Shown: positions 8,582 through 18,405, numbered from the stretch's first letter. The stretch: DNA of 64,000 bases from Phytophthora colocasiae (GCA_018806915.1 JAGKQI010000059.1:1426001-1490000); one strand, 5' to 3'. The notes: a model not told the origin generated them from the sequence alone. Numbers and translations are program-made.

Positions 8582-10696
8582 CTACAGTTGCCGCTTTGCG
8601 GCCTTATCGGCAAGACGGTGCAGACGCACTATGGACACCCAGCTTAGCTGCCCTCTGCGTCGCTTCCTAGCGTGGTAAGTGCTGTGAGGCACCTCGACAG
8701 CAGGCAAACACGCGGTGTAGACTCTTACAGCTTCTTCTACCGACTGTCTTGGTCGCAGTAAGTTTCTTGCTGTAGCGTACGCCTCAATTTTCTTCATAAG
8801 GTATCGGACGTCACTAAGTCGCTTTTGGCAGTTTCGGTTTGGCAGGTCAGCAGTTTCAAGAAGATGCAGAGGCGGCACCTGCTTTTCAGCGTTCCCGCAC
8901 CGCCACAACGTCCACAAGTGAGCAACCGAGCACTTAGGGAGAGCAAAATCGGGAGGGACTCTACGAAACCTTCCAGCCCAATAGAAGTTAGGCATTACTG
9001 TACGTTCATCGGAAGCTGCTGGATTCATCGTGTCTGGAGGAGCTGATGCATTTTGCTGGTTGCTTAAGTCATGAATGCCTACTTCGGCAAGACAAACGCG
9101 TAGCGCTTCATGCAAACCGTCGTACGTGACTGTGCGCGACCCAATTGCGCGATCCTCAAGCTCGTGCACGATGTCCTTCACAATATCGTGGCGTGCTTCT
9201 TCGATCTTTTCTATGGTCGACAGCGTTCTGTTTTGCAGTTCATTCATCTGGCCTAGTATGGATACATGTGGAGGAACTCCTGTTGCCTTCAACTTGGTGT
9301 CAGGCGTGCTAAATCCGCAACGCACACGCTCCGATAAGTGTTTAAGCAAATCGGCATCTTGAAATAGCGCTGTTTCGAAGATGGGATGCTGAGGTCGGAG
9401 GCTCATTCGTAGGTATGGTATATGGTATACCAGTGATGCGAGACAAAATTCTCCAACAAACGCTAAATGATCTGGTACTCCTAGAAATATCGTCGAGACT
9501 CCACGTTGAACCCATTCGTCTTGCTGCTGAAAGTGAGGCGGCAAAATGGCAAACTCATGACTACTGGATGGAAGACCTGCAACCGTTCTTCCCACATGCA
9601 TATCTCCTGCAGCTTCATATCGTAGATAGGTATTTTGCACACCACCGAGAGACCATCCCGCACGCAAATGCACCGCCGTAGATGACGGGCAAGCTGTAGT
9701 GCCAGAAGCACAAAATGTTGCAGCACCCTTGCGCATCGAGTGTGTCCCAAGATCGCTGGGGTTGACACCTCGTCTCTTTAACTCTACAGAAACCTCGTCA
9801 TCAATTAACAAACGTTGCAGGCTCTTCCGAAAGCGATCGTACTGATCCGATCCTGGAAACAGGCGATTATCCTCATCAAACGTAGTTGTTGCCCAGTAAA
9901 TTGCCAATGCCAAGATAGGACAAATAGCTGGCTGCAGAGGGTTCGCGTACACGTGACGCGGGTCGCGCGGTCGATCTCCACTCTGGTCGTTTTTCATGTG
10001 TGCAAAGTAAACTCTCAGTGAATCACCACGCCATTCCATGTGTGAATACCGGATACCAAATGCGTTCGCAGAGCGACACATAAGATTCCATGATGTAATC
10101 AAATACATCCGGGCAAAAATTGCATCACTACCTGGTAGCGTCATCAAATGTGTGGATAAAAACTCATAGAGTTCGAACGAAAGAGGATCTTTCCCCACCT
10201 TAACTTGCCCCTCACCACGAGCTTGACTGGTTGCAAGCTCGCGCTTCAAACCCTTAAAGAACTGCTTTAACTCATTCTCCATGGCAGGCCCCATTTGACG
10301 TCCGTAGTCCCTGTAGAGATTGAAAAAGCCGGCGCGATGGGTGTTGAGGGCAGAGTAGCTTAGCGTTGATCCGTCAGTTTTTCTAAGAGTGAGCAACCAG
10401 GTCTCAAATACCTCTGCACCTAGGCGGTGGAAATCAAGCGGTGGGTCATCGTGTTTCCTGGTGAGGAGTGGCTTCACACGTTGTCGAAGCTGCTTCTCTG
10501 AAAGGCCTCTCGCATCGCCCACTTTTTCTGCAAACGAGTCTAGTATCAAATGGCGATGGTTCACATGAACCCACGAGATGAAGCGACAGTAGGAGTTGAT
10601 GTAGGCAGCTCGTGAGCTTGGACTAACAGTGTTATCACGGATCTGTTCTGCCTGTCGCCTTAATTCGGCCAGGTTGTCTTGGTGTGTACTTTCCAT
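8582..10696 (-). CDS. Crypton-type tyrosine recombinase
   Basis: A 704-residue intact intronless frame from the ATG at 10696. The N-terminal 150 residues resemble a SAM-like core-binding domain (SPSSRAAYINSYCRFISW). The catalytic domain shows Arg208 (MCRSAN), Lys235, His319-x-x-Arg322 (THSMRKGAA), Trp348 in the His/Trp position and Tyr357 nine residues later. That is the complete tyrosine-recombinase set. The C-terminal part (about 575-650) has a WAGRF..PPDFALP..LWTLW block reminiscent of the GCR1_C DNA-binding domain found in Cryptons, followed by a basic tail. Expected role: site-specific excision and integration of a circular DNA intermediate. The intact frame suggests recent activity. Domain names are from motif recognition only. 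Confidence 0.8.
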   Translation of the reverse strand: MESTHQDNLAELRRQAEQIRDNTVSPSSRAAYINSYCRFISWVHVNHRHLILDSFAEKVGDARGLSEKQLRQRVKPLLTRKHDDPPLDFHRLGAEVFETWLLTLRKTDGSTLSYSALNTHRAGFFNLYRDYGRQMGPAMENELKQFFKGLKRELATSQARGEGQVKVGKDPLSFELYEFLSTHLMTLPGSDAIFARMYLITSWNLMCRSANAFGIRYSHMEWRGDSLRVYFAHMKNDQSGDRPRDPRHVYANPLQPAICPILALAIYWATTTFDEDNRLFPGSDQYDRFRKSLQRLLIDDEVSVELKRRGVNPSDLGTHSMRKGAATFCASGTTACPSSTAVHLRAGWSLGGVQNTYLRYEAAGDMHVGRTVAGLPSSSHEFAILPPHFQQQDEWVQRGVSTIFLGVPDHLAFVGEFCLASLVYHIPYLRMSLRPQHPIFETALFQDADLLKHLSERVRCGFSTPDTKLKATGVPPHVSILGQMNELQNRTLSTIEKIEEARHDIVKDIVHELEDRAIGSRTVTYDGLHEALRVCLAEVGIHDLSNQQNASAPPDTMNPAASDERTVMPNFYWAGRFRRVPPDFALPKCSVAHLWTLWRCGNAEKQVPPLHLLETADLPNRNCQKRLSDVRYLMKKIEAYATARNLLRPRQSVEEAVRVYTACLPAVEVPHSTYHARKRRRGQLSWVSIVRLHRLADKAAKRQL

Positions 10697-10720
10697 CTTG
10701 CGAAATGAATTGATTTCTTC

Positions 10721-10849
10721 CAGGACAGATTGTCCTGCAAAAGCACGGAAAAATCAGGTTTTTGTAGCGTCCAGCAATAATACTAGTTTTTGTATGCACA
10801 AATCAGTTCGAGCGATTTCGGTTTGGAAAATGCAGGACATTCTGTCCTG
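10721..10849. promoter_or_regulatory. Two CAGGACA-N3-TGTCCTG palindromes upstream of the recombinase
   Basis: Perfect 7-bp inverted arms with 3-bp spacers at 10721-10737 (spacer GAT) and 10833-10849 (spacer TTC). Single half-sites sit at 10875-10881, 8508-8514 and 8519-8525. The first palindrome begins 25 bp upstream of the recombinase ATG. They could be recombinase-binding or autoregulatory sites; this is inference. Confidence 0.5.
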
Positions 10850-10940
10850 TACTATGAAGCAGATAGCAACCTGTTGTCCTGCAAAATCTGGAGAATGAAT
10901 TTCAGCAAATGAATTTAGTGTTATGTTCTTCGAGAGCTAC

Positions 10941-10980
10941 TCATCGATGCAGATCTCATCGATGCAGATCTCATCGAGCG
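10941..10980. repeat. 15-bp tandem repeat, about 2.5 copies
   Basis: TCATCGATGCAGATC is repeated at 10941-10955 and 10956-10970, followed by a partial third copy. It lies at the decayed edge of the pogo transposase remnant. Confidence 0.85.
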
Positions 10981-10989
10981 CGTCCAGAA

Positions 10990-11530
10990 GCGAAGTAAAT
11001 CGCCGTTTCGTCCATCAGGATAGTCTTGTCCCGATTCATTTCGGGTTTGTGCTTCTGCAAGAAGCTCATGAACGACACAGCACGCCCCACTAGCACGTCA
11101 TCGGTCAGTGTGGTGAGATTGGTGCGACGGCAGGCTCAGACCGTTTCGCTTCATGAACGAAGAGACCCAAGGATCCGAAGCCGCAAACCGAATTGGGCGC
11201 TCTTCCTCCTCCTCCTCGGTTCGGCTTTCGTGAAAGATATGGTGAGCTTGGGCAGCGATCCAATCACGAGTCACCTTCTCCTTGTTCAAGCGTAGATCGT
11301 AGATCATCTCGACGAGAGTATCCTCTGCCTCTCCCAAGACACTTTAAGACGCCGGCGGCTCCCGAACGCAGCCCAAATCTCCTCCCGTTTGCGCCACCAG
11401 TCACGGAAGCTTGAGGCAGATATCCGCCACACACGCCCTCGAAAATGAGCCTCCGCTCGACTCGGCACCCCGCCACCCTCCGTCGCGATCCAGTCAATCG
11501 CTTGTTTCTTTATGCTAAGCTCCACACTCT
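10990..11530 (-). pseudogene. pogo/Tc1-mariner-like transposase remnant (N-terminal half)
   Basis: Overlapping minus-strand frames give, in order, a helix-turn-helix start (KKQAIDWIATEGGG), a W-rich segment (SSFRDWWRKREEIW), a second helical segment and SDPWVSSFMKRNGLSL. The start of the DDE domain follows (ILMDETAIYF, first catalytic Asp at 11010-11012). Frame changes occur near 11330 and 11130, and the catalytic half beyond about 10990 is absent. The protein is therefore non-functional. It lies inside the TA-flanked 29-bp TIRs, consistent with a pogo-group element. Confidence 0.65.
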
Positions 11531-11937
11531 TTCATCTAGCTGGCATCTTGGCGAATGAAGCGAAACAAACATGCTGCTCGCGTTGTCTGGGGAGGATTCT
11601 CACGGGTGGCTGCATTGTCAAACTTACTACAGCTGCAAAGAACTGGAATCGTTCATCTATTCTGCTGCAGAGTAAGTCAAACAGACGAGAAAATCAGCTT
11701 TGTTGCCGACAGTGTTCAATTAAGAGGGCGTTCAATTTGAGCGCGTTCTATTCTTTGTATAACGCCCTCGGAGACCGTATTACTTTACCGCGTACTATTC
11801 GGTATTCTACGTTAGTAGTTTATCGCTGTCGAAATGCTGTGAAAAACGTTGATTCATTACGATTCCCATTGCGGTTTGACTATACGTCTAAGTCTGCAAT
11901 TTGCTCTACCCACGACAAACGTAGAACGAGACAATTA

Positions 11938-13677
11938 GCATCCGCGGCCTTCCGAGCCATCAGCCGGAATGTACCAACAGTGCTTCGTAGCCACACCTCC
12001 AATCTTCGTATTCTGGAAGTTGTCACCGTACTGCCACGCGCCATCCGCCGTGTGGTACTGCAGTTTAATGAAATTCTTGGACGCCTGTAGCGACATGAAG
12101 CCGTACTCGTTGCTTCCGTACCTCCACTCGTTCTTGATGAAGCTCTGCGCGTAAGCAGGAATGCCACTGGAAGATTCCTTCTGGATACCACCACCAGCAC
12201 CATTCTCAATGAAGTGGATGCCCAGTGACTGAGAGTAGTCGTGCTTCTCACCGTGCGTGTGGCCGTTCAACCACACGTGCACACCAGAGCCACGCAGAAC
12301 GTCGAACCATTTCTTCATGCCGTTCTCGGCGTAGTGGTTGTACGGACTGTAGTGGCTGTTGACGATCTTCCACGTCGCCGTCGACTGCTTCACCTTCTCA
12401 GCGAGCTGACGGCGAGAGTCATCGCCCCACTGGTTAAACTTGGCCATGCACGCGTCGAACATGGAGTTGTCACCACCGCAGCAGTACTGGTGGCCACGTC
12501 CGACGTTACGGCAAGTGGCGCTGTCTCCATTCGAGTAGCCGTAGCACTGGCAACAGATCTGCATGGCGCCGTGGATGTCAGCGTCGTTCGTCTCCACGTT
12601 GAAGACGTCAATGCTGATTCCCGTGGCAGGATCCTCGATACGCTTGACGTAGAAGTGGTCGTCCAAGTTCCAACGGTTGTCGTTGGGACTCGTGTAGTCC
12701 TTCTGCCAGTTGAACTTGTTGTCAATTCCCTGGAGAAGAGCAGCCGTGTTGGCACAACGAGCGTTGTTGTCGCCGCTGTTGCACACGTAACTGGCACCAC
12801 CGTAGTCGTGGTTACCCAGAACATTCACCCACGGGATCGACTTGATGTTGGCGCCGTCGAATTTCTCCTCGAACGTCGTCGTGAAGCGCGAGTCGCGGCC
12901 TTCCAGACTGTTGATACCAGTCCAGTAGAAGTTGTCACCGTGTCCGATGATCAGCTTCGGCTTGACGGCGGAGTTGCCGGCCTGGATGTCCATCAACGTA
13001 GCCACGACGTCCTCGGCATTGATATCGTAGTTGTTGTATGAGTCGGAACGGGAGCAGCACGAGCCCTTAAAGGTGGTTGTTCCCCAGTCACCAATTGCGA
13101 ATGCCGCCAACGGGTAGCTAGCAGTGGTCGGGTCCGTAGACGCAACCGAACCGGTAGGAGTGACGGTCGACGTGGACTTCTGGACGACACCAGAGACGGA
13201 GCCAGCGCTCGCCTTGGAAGAGCCCTTGGACTTCTTGAACCAGCAGGTTCCTCCGTTGTAGTTGGTCCACGTGAAGGCGCCGCATCCGCTCGTCTTGGAG
13301 CAGATCGAGCAGCATCCGTTGGCCGAAGAGCTGGGGGCGCTGCCGACATCAGCTCCACTGTAGTCGACGTTGTTTTCCAGGGACGAGCAAGTCGGAGATG
13401 CCTGAAGCGAGCCAGAAACGGCACCGCTGCTAGACTTGGCCGTACCCTTGGACTGCTTCAGCCAGCAAGTGCCGCCATTGTAGTTGGTCCACGTGAACGC
13501 GCCGCACCCGTTCGTGCTGGAGCAAATGTTGCAACATCCATCGGGCGAAGCACTTTTCCCACTACCGACATCAGCACCGCTGTAGTCGACGTTCCTCTCC
13601 AAGGTCGAGCACGTCGCAGCCTCCGAGACCGCAGCCAACAGACCGACGGTGACGATCAACACTTTCGCGTTCATCAT
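11938..13677 (-). CDS. Secreted protein: two PAN/Apple domains plus ACP5-like acid phosphatase
   Basis: A 580-residue intronless gene starting at the ATG at 13677; a second Met follows directly. The stop codon is at about 11935-11940. Signal peptide about 1-20; PAN/Apple modules at about 23-90 and 97-163; a Ser/Thr-rich linker; then the phosphatase from about 190 with GDWG at 196-199 and the later GHGDNFY, GNHD, NSHYSP and GHTHG boxes. The phosphatase part is nearly identical to the PAN-less gene at 4378-5652, so the PAN modules were gained or lost after a recent duplication or gene conversion. A core promoter lies 40-50 nt upstream. The inferred role is a secreted phosphatase with binding modules. 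Confidence 0.9.
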
Positions 13678-13715
13678 GTTTTTGTCAACTTGTTTCCTCC
13701 TAGACAACTGGGAGC

Positions 13716-13731
13716 AAATTGATGAATGAGC
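13716..13731 (-). promoter_or_regulatory. Oomycete Inr/FPR core promoter
   Basis: The minus strand reads GCTCATTCATCAATTT, matching GCTCATTYYNCAWTTT with a single mismatch. It is about 40 nt from the ATG at 13677. Confidence 0.7.
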
Positions 13732-14717
13732 TTTAAAAGTGCGCGAACCACCAGGACAAGACTTCAGAGCACGCCAGAGACTTGTCTGTGCGCCGCTACA
13801 TGTTGAATTTCAGCGCTTTTTTGGTGTTGGCACGTGGGAGCCTATCCCATCTAATGCAAAGAGGACGAGGCATCTGGCAGATTTGAAGCAGAGTTCGGTT
13901 CCTCGAGTTATTAATCAAAATCATCGCAATTTGTCGATGACAGGTTGGTAATGTGAGAAAAAGCACAGGACGTCAACGACAGCCTTCGAACGGCAATACG
14001 ATCCTACGGTCACAGAGCCGAACTGGGAAAGCTCCGTGCAACATGACACTGGTGCAGATCATCTGTGTGAAAATCCACGCAACAACAACGCGGTGCTGCT
14101 GCCGTTGGATCGGGGAGGCAACAAGGAGCAATTGAAGTCTCGAAGATCCATCGATTCAATGTGGCAGCCAGCAAAAGAGCCGTATAAGTTGACATTGCAT
14201 CACGTTGACCATGTTGCAGAGCAGAGCAGTGTTCCCAGTGCTTAGTGATCGATTACAAAATATCTTTGATGAGGAGAGTACGGGTAACCAACCACCAGAA
14301 TGCAGTGCTTAGGAATAGCAGAAGAACAAGCTGTGCACGTGCAACAAACTTTGCAGTGAAATGTTGCATGTCTGCAGCTTCTGCAGCGACTTCTATCTGG
14401 GTGGGTTAACTGCGGCAAGGTGGTGTTGTGTTGCCTCATTGTTGCGGCACGTCATTGTCTCTATTGCGACCAAGCCATGGCCGCAAGTCGTCTTCTGTAA
14501 AGCCACGAACATCAAGTTGGCCATCATGTTCCTCAAGATGCTCAACAAGAGGATACTTCCTCACACGTTGAAGATACCAACTGGAATTCTTTCACAAAGC
14601 GTCAAAAACTGTAGCTACCCTTGTTAAAACTTAGGTTTTCAAACATGTAGTATAGGACCTATACTATAGGTCTCCTACAGTACTGCTGTAGTCATCGGAG
14701 CACCTCCCTCAATGAAC
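13732..14717. other. Gene-free region
   Basis: About 1 kb between two tandem secreted-protein genes. Short open frames without domains are present, plus an imperfect palindrome around TATAGGACCTATACTATAGG near 14651. Nothing functional can be supported. Confidence 0.5.
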
Positions 14718-16556
14718 TTAGCGCGATCCCGCAGGCAGTGACAGGTTCGGGAACGAGTAACCCGCAGGAGCCTTCTCACAACCAGCTTCCGCTGACGAAC
14801 ACACCGAGCAGACCTGCGTGTACAGCGAACGCTTGCAGCCGAACTGAGCACGCGCGCACGTCGCGCTGTTCAGGTAGCACTTGGGGTTGGCGGCCGTGAG
14901 GCTGTCGATCGAAGGCAGAGGCGACATGTTGGGGCTCTGGCCGCTGCTGGCCAACTGGTTGTACATGTTCACCATTTGAGTCGCACGGTTCGCGTTGGCT
15001 CCCTGGTCACCCGGGTTCTTCCAGAAGTCGATGCACTGCTCCACGTCGAAGCCACGGCCGGTGTTCCTGGCCTTGAACTCGATGCCACCAGCCTGGCAGA
15101 AACTCTGGTAGTTGGGGTGACCCATCTTGGTGATGCCCACAAGGTCATCAATGTTGATGTAGCCCAGAATCTTGTAGCCGAACGTGCACGTCTCTCCATC
15201 AGGCTGCACGCCCATGGGGCACAGACCGCCGTTGTACTGAGCTCGGCACTCGTTCGTCTTGTCATTACGGTATTTCTGCGCACACGAGTTCGGGAACGAG
15301 CACCAGTAGTTACCGGGGTATGGTGCACGCGGGTCCGAGCCTTGCGGGTTGCAGCCGACGTTCGGGCCGATGTCCTTGACGCCGTCCAGTCCGTAGTAGA
15401 GCTTGCAGCTCTTGGGCAGGTCCGAGCCGGCGTTCGTGCACTTGGCACCGTCCATGGCCACGAAGTCACCGTACTCCAGAGGACTGTGGTTCTCGTAGTA
15501 CTTGATACTGGACGACGGCTGCACGATGGTCATTTCGTAGAACACAACGTACTGCATGTCGTTCTTGCGGTGACACTTGACGGACTGCTCGTTCACATTG
15601 ATACCTTCAGCCTGGACGTACATGAGCGCACCTTCAACGGACGCCATGTTGACCGTGTCCAGGTTGTTGATGTAGTTGGCTTCAGTGTTCGCGCCGTACT
15701 TGGACAGCCACCTTCCCACTTCCGGGTGCCACACAGGGGCGTCACCCTGGACACGGGCCTGAATGATCTTGACGGGGGACATCTTCCAGCCTCCACTGTT
15801 GTTGTTGTTGTTGGTGGACTTCTGCACGACACCCGAAATGGCGCCGTTGCTCGCCTTGGCCGTTCCCTTGGAGCCCTTCATCCAACAGGTTCCACCGTTG
15901 TAGCTGGTCCACGTGAACGCGCCGCAGCCGTTCGTGTTGGAACAGATCGAGCAGCATCCATTAGCCGAAGAGCTAATGGCACTACCGACGTCGGGTCCGG
16001 AGTAGTCGACGTTGTTCTCCAGCGACGGGCAAGTCGGAGAGGACGAAGCTGACCCAACAGTGCCGGAGATGGCGCCGTTGCTGGACTTGGTGGTGCCCTT
16101 GTCCTTCTTCAGCCAGCAGGTACCGCCGTTGTAGCTGGTCCAAGTGAATGCACCACATCCGTTCGTCTTGGAACAGATCGAGCAGCAACCGTTAGCCGAA
16201 GAGCTAATGGCGCTTCCGACGTCAGCACCACTGTAGTCGACGTTGTTCTCCAGCGACGAGCACGTCGAGGACGTCGAAGCCTGGAGCTCTCCAGAGACAG
16301 CACCGTTGTTGGTCTTAACGGTACCCTTGTCCTTCTTCAACCAGCAAGTACCGCCGTTGTAGCTAGTCCAAGTGAATGCACCACAGCCGTTCGTGCTGGA
16401 ACAGATCGAGCAACAACCATTGGCCGAAGCACTTTGAGCGCTTCCGACATCAGCACCGCTGTAGTCGACGTTGTTCTGCAGATTTGGGCAAGTGGCTGCA
16501 CTCGCGACGGCACCGAGCAGACCCAGGTAGACAAACAGGAGTTTGGAGTTGAGCAT
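14718..16556 (-). CDS. Secreted triple-PAN/Apple protein with uncharacterised C-terminal domain
   Basis: The start is placed at the ATG at 16556 (612 residues). It opens a signal peptide (MLNSKLLFVYLG...) and lies just downstream of a core promoter. An upstream in-frame ATG at 16727 precedes that promoter. Three PAN/Apple modules lie at about 23-90, 99-167 and 176-243, followed by an Asn-rich linker. Residues about 257-612 form a Cys- and Trp-containing domain that I do not recognise. It includes WHPEVGRWLSKYG, GALMYVQAEG, KCHRKNDMQYVVFYEM and a Cys-dense tail. It has no phosphatase motifs. It shares signal, PAN and promoter organisation with its neighbours, so it probably joined the same secreted programme by domain exchange. 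Confidence 0.85.
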   Translation of the reverse strand: MLNSKLLFVYLGLLGAVASAATCPNLQNNVDYSGADVGSAQSASANGCCSICSSTNGCGAFTWTSYNGGTCWLKKDKGTVKTNNGAVSGELQASTSSTCSSLENNVDYSGADVGSAISSSANGCCSICSKTNGCGAFTWTSYNGGTCWLKKDKGTTKSSNGAISGTVGSASSSPTCPSLENNVDYSGPDVGSAISSSANGCCSICSNTNGCGAFTWTSYNGGTCWMKGSKGTAKASNGAISGVVQKSTNNNNNSGGWKMSPVKIIQARVQGDAPVWHPEVGRWLSKYGANTEANYINNLDTVNMASVEGALMYVQAEGINVNEQSVKCHRKNDMQYVVFYEMTIVQPSSSIKYYENHSPLEYGDFVAMDGAKCTNAGSDLPKSCKLYYGLDGVKDIGPNVGCNPQGSDPRAPYPGNYWCSFPNSCAQKYRNDKTNECRAQYNGGLCPMGVQPDGETCTFGYKILGYINIDDLVGITKMGHPNYQSFCQAGGIEFKARNTGRGFDVEQCIDFWKNPGDQGANANRATQMVNMYNQLASSGQSPNMSPLPSIDSLTAANPKCYLNSATCARAQFGCKRSLYTQVCSVCSSAEAGCEKAPAGYSFPNLSLPAGSR

Positions 16557-16595
16557 CGTGACTTGAGACTCAATGTAGTACTGGCGTGAGCTAGT

Positions 16596-16610
16596 AAATT
16601 GGGGAATGAG
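16596..16610 (-). promoter_or_regulatory. Oomycete Inr/FPR core promoter
   Basis: The minus strand reads CTCATTCCCCAATTT, an exact match to CTCATTYYNCAWTTT, about 40 nt before the ATG at 16556. It supports that start over the one at 16727. Confidence 0.75.
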
Positions 16611-16940
16611 GGATAGACCCGGAGGAAGACCACCATCATCTGATGGTAGAGTCTTCAGAGAATCCAGAGGTTTGTTGAATTTGGGGCATTTGGTGTTCGT
16701 ACGAGGCGAAGGCGACTTCACTAACATAGCAATGCGCTACGAGTGGACGTTGCCGACAGATTGCGTCACGCGACCGACCTTGGGATCTGTTGCCAACCGT
16801 TGCCAATCACCTTATTGTTTGATGAGAAATTTAATATTGTCGAGGACGAACAGCATCGGATATATGCTTGGAGGTGGCGTCTTAATACCGCAGCTTCATG
16901 TACGAGAGTGTGTATTGATAAGCAGGGGGTCAAAGGGTCT

Positions 16941-17515
16941 TAAAACTGTGCCACTTCACTGTCAGTAGGAATTATGACAAATCTTGAACCACTTTCCGCT
17001 ATGGTACTTTTGTGGATCTAGAGTCTTCAACCAACGATGCGGCAAGTCCTATCCCAGGTCACCACCAGCACGAACTTCGCGAGGTCTTAACGGATGAGAC
17101 TTGGGTCTCAAATTACATGTTGGCTGTCAATTGTTAACGAAGGATGGCTTCAAAACTTGTTGAACGTCCACCACTTCCAGGATCATGGGAAGTTCGGTGT
17201 GGCAGCAAAGTGGTAAAATCAGCTGGCGGATGTATCTTTGCGTGGCTGGCAATCAGAGACCCAAGTTGATACGAGCAGGACAGAAGAAGGCAACATCTTG
17301 TAAAATATATGCGAAAACGCAGTGGTGCAAACAATGTTGGCTACAGTGTGCCTGTACGCTCTCATTGACTCGGCTCAGCAGTGGATAGCCGCACGAACAA
17401 TATAAGTTTGCGAAAGCGTTATCTCTGAAGTTATTGGCCAGCGAGGAGAATGGGGAAACTGGCTAATGCACCTTCGTCATGCATGTAGACATTTCAGTGC
17501 ATTCTTTGCGAATCA
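16941..17515 (+). repeat. Long direct repeat, copy 1
   Basis: This copy shares its first 68 bases exactly with 18583 onward (TAAAACTGTGCCACTTCACT...). It then shows scattered blocks in the same order, such as ACATCTTGTAAAATATATG and AGCCGCACGAACAATATAAG, separated by indels. It could be an old LTR or one arm of a segmental duplication. It does not show clear TG...CA ends. Confidence 0.7.
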
Positions 17516-17899
17516 ACATGTAAATACAATTTAGCATTTTTGGACAGGGACTGCGCGATAAGCCAAAATGGACTAGGAAAACGAATGCTGCTATCAACTA
17601 TAGCGCACCTCAAAATTTTAGCTGCTGCTCAGCACTGAAGCTCATTTTGAAAATTGCCTGCACCCAAAAGCACTGCCCTAAGAAGAGTGAAAAGCGACGC
17701 TATCTGTGGTACGATTTCTTGTGGCTGCAACGGAGAAAAAAAAATCAAAATGGAGCATTTATTGCAGCATTTTCTAAACTATAGGCGCATCATGCTAATC
17801 TCTAAACTGTCGAAGATATTCAGGTCGAAAATGCGCCATGATAGCGCTGAGAACAAGTGAGCCATTCGAGTCCATTACCGTCCACGAGGTGCCGTAAGT

Positions 17900-18405
17900 A
17901 GTTAATTCGTCGAGTTGATTGCTGTCCCGCTACGCAAGTGATGCTGAGCCTTTAATTCCTCTTTGCTCGAACTGCCGCCCGCCTTCAGGAGACCAGACCA
18001 CGCACTGCCCCAAATAGTTGCTCTCGCTGGGTTCTCTGGGCACGAAGCGACAACTTCGCTCGAGATCCCCAGCGCCTCAACCTGTGAGCCGGAAATCACC
18101 TGCAATCGTGATTCGCAGCAGATTAGTTGCGTTGTCCATTATACCGAAAAGCATTGGTTTCGTACGTGCATCGTAAGTTTTCACGAAGGTTATCGACCGA
18201 AAAGGTGTAAGATCAACTCTTGTCCCCAGCGTTTGGCTCGTTGTCGCTCCTTCAGAGTTTGCCCGCCCTCCAGAAAAGCTGATCTCAGTGCTTTTCCAAA
18301 TAGTGCATCCATGCCCGCCCACACCATAATTAACCGACAGTATTCCTCATCTGGAGTCGTCTTCACCCTCCGAGAAAAGTTCATGCCATCCTGACGTCGT
18401 GCCAT
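17900..18405 (-). pseudogene. Relic open frame between long direct repeats, unknown family
   Basis: Adjacent minus-strand frames (start ATG at 18405) encode a charged helical segment, then, after a frame change near 18190, KPMLFGIMDNATNLLRI and a tail with EALGISSEVVASCPENPARA. The pieces look like one decayed protein. I do not recognise the family. Its place between long direct repeats suggests a transposon passenger or an old element gene. Confidence 0.35.

Larger units (their letters stand above)
8501..10888. mobile_element. Candidate Crypton element bounded by TTTTGCAGGACA repeats
   Basis: GATTTTGCAGGACA at 8501-8514 recurs inverted at 10875-10888, bracketing the recombinase gene. Known Cryptons usually lack long TIRs, so these may be recombination sites rather than classical termini. 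The exact ends are inferred. Confidence 0.45.
8348..11815. mobile_element. pogo-type TIR transposon shell carrying a Crypton-like element
   Basis: The outermost 29 bases are perfect inverted repeats (8348-8376 and 11787-11815), starting CTAACGTAGAATACCG. A TA dinucleotide flanks each end (8346-8347, 11816-11817), the target duplication of the Tc1/mariner-pogo superfamily. Just inside both ends lie further copies of AACGCCCTC or GGGCGTT. The right third holds a decayed pogo-like transposase (10990-11530, minus). The rest of that gene is missing, and a tyrosine-recombinase gene occupies the left two thirds. I infer a deleted pogo-like element into which a Crypton-type element inserted. Confidence 0.75.

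Noticed and set aside
12241..13041. 266-codon plus-strand open frame
   Set aside because: Antisense shadow of the phosphatase domain. The matching shadow also occurs opposite 4378-5652, as expected for a duplicated gene.
13678..13707. Longer N-terminus for the phosphatase at 11938-13677
   Set aside because: The extra codons begin with TTG, not ATG, and place a basic segment before the signal peptide. The ATG at 13677 fits the promoter distance.
14976..16052. 358-codon plus-strand open frame
   Set aside because: Antisense to the triple-PAN gene, with repeats that simply mirror the PAN modules.
16557..16727. Longer N-terminus for the triple-PAN protein
   Set aside because: The upstream ATG lies before the core promoter at 16596-16610 and would bury the signal peptide 57 residues inside.
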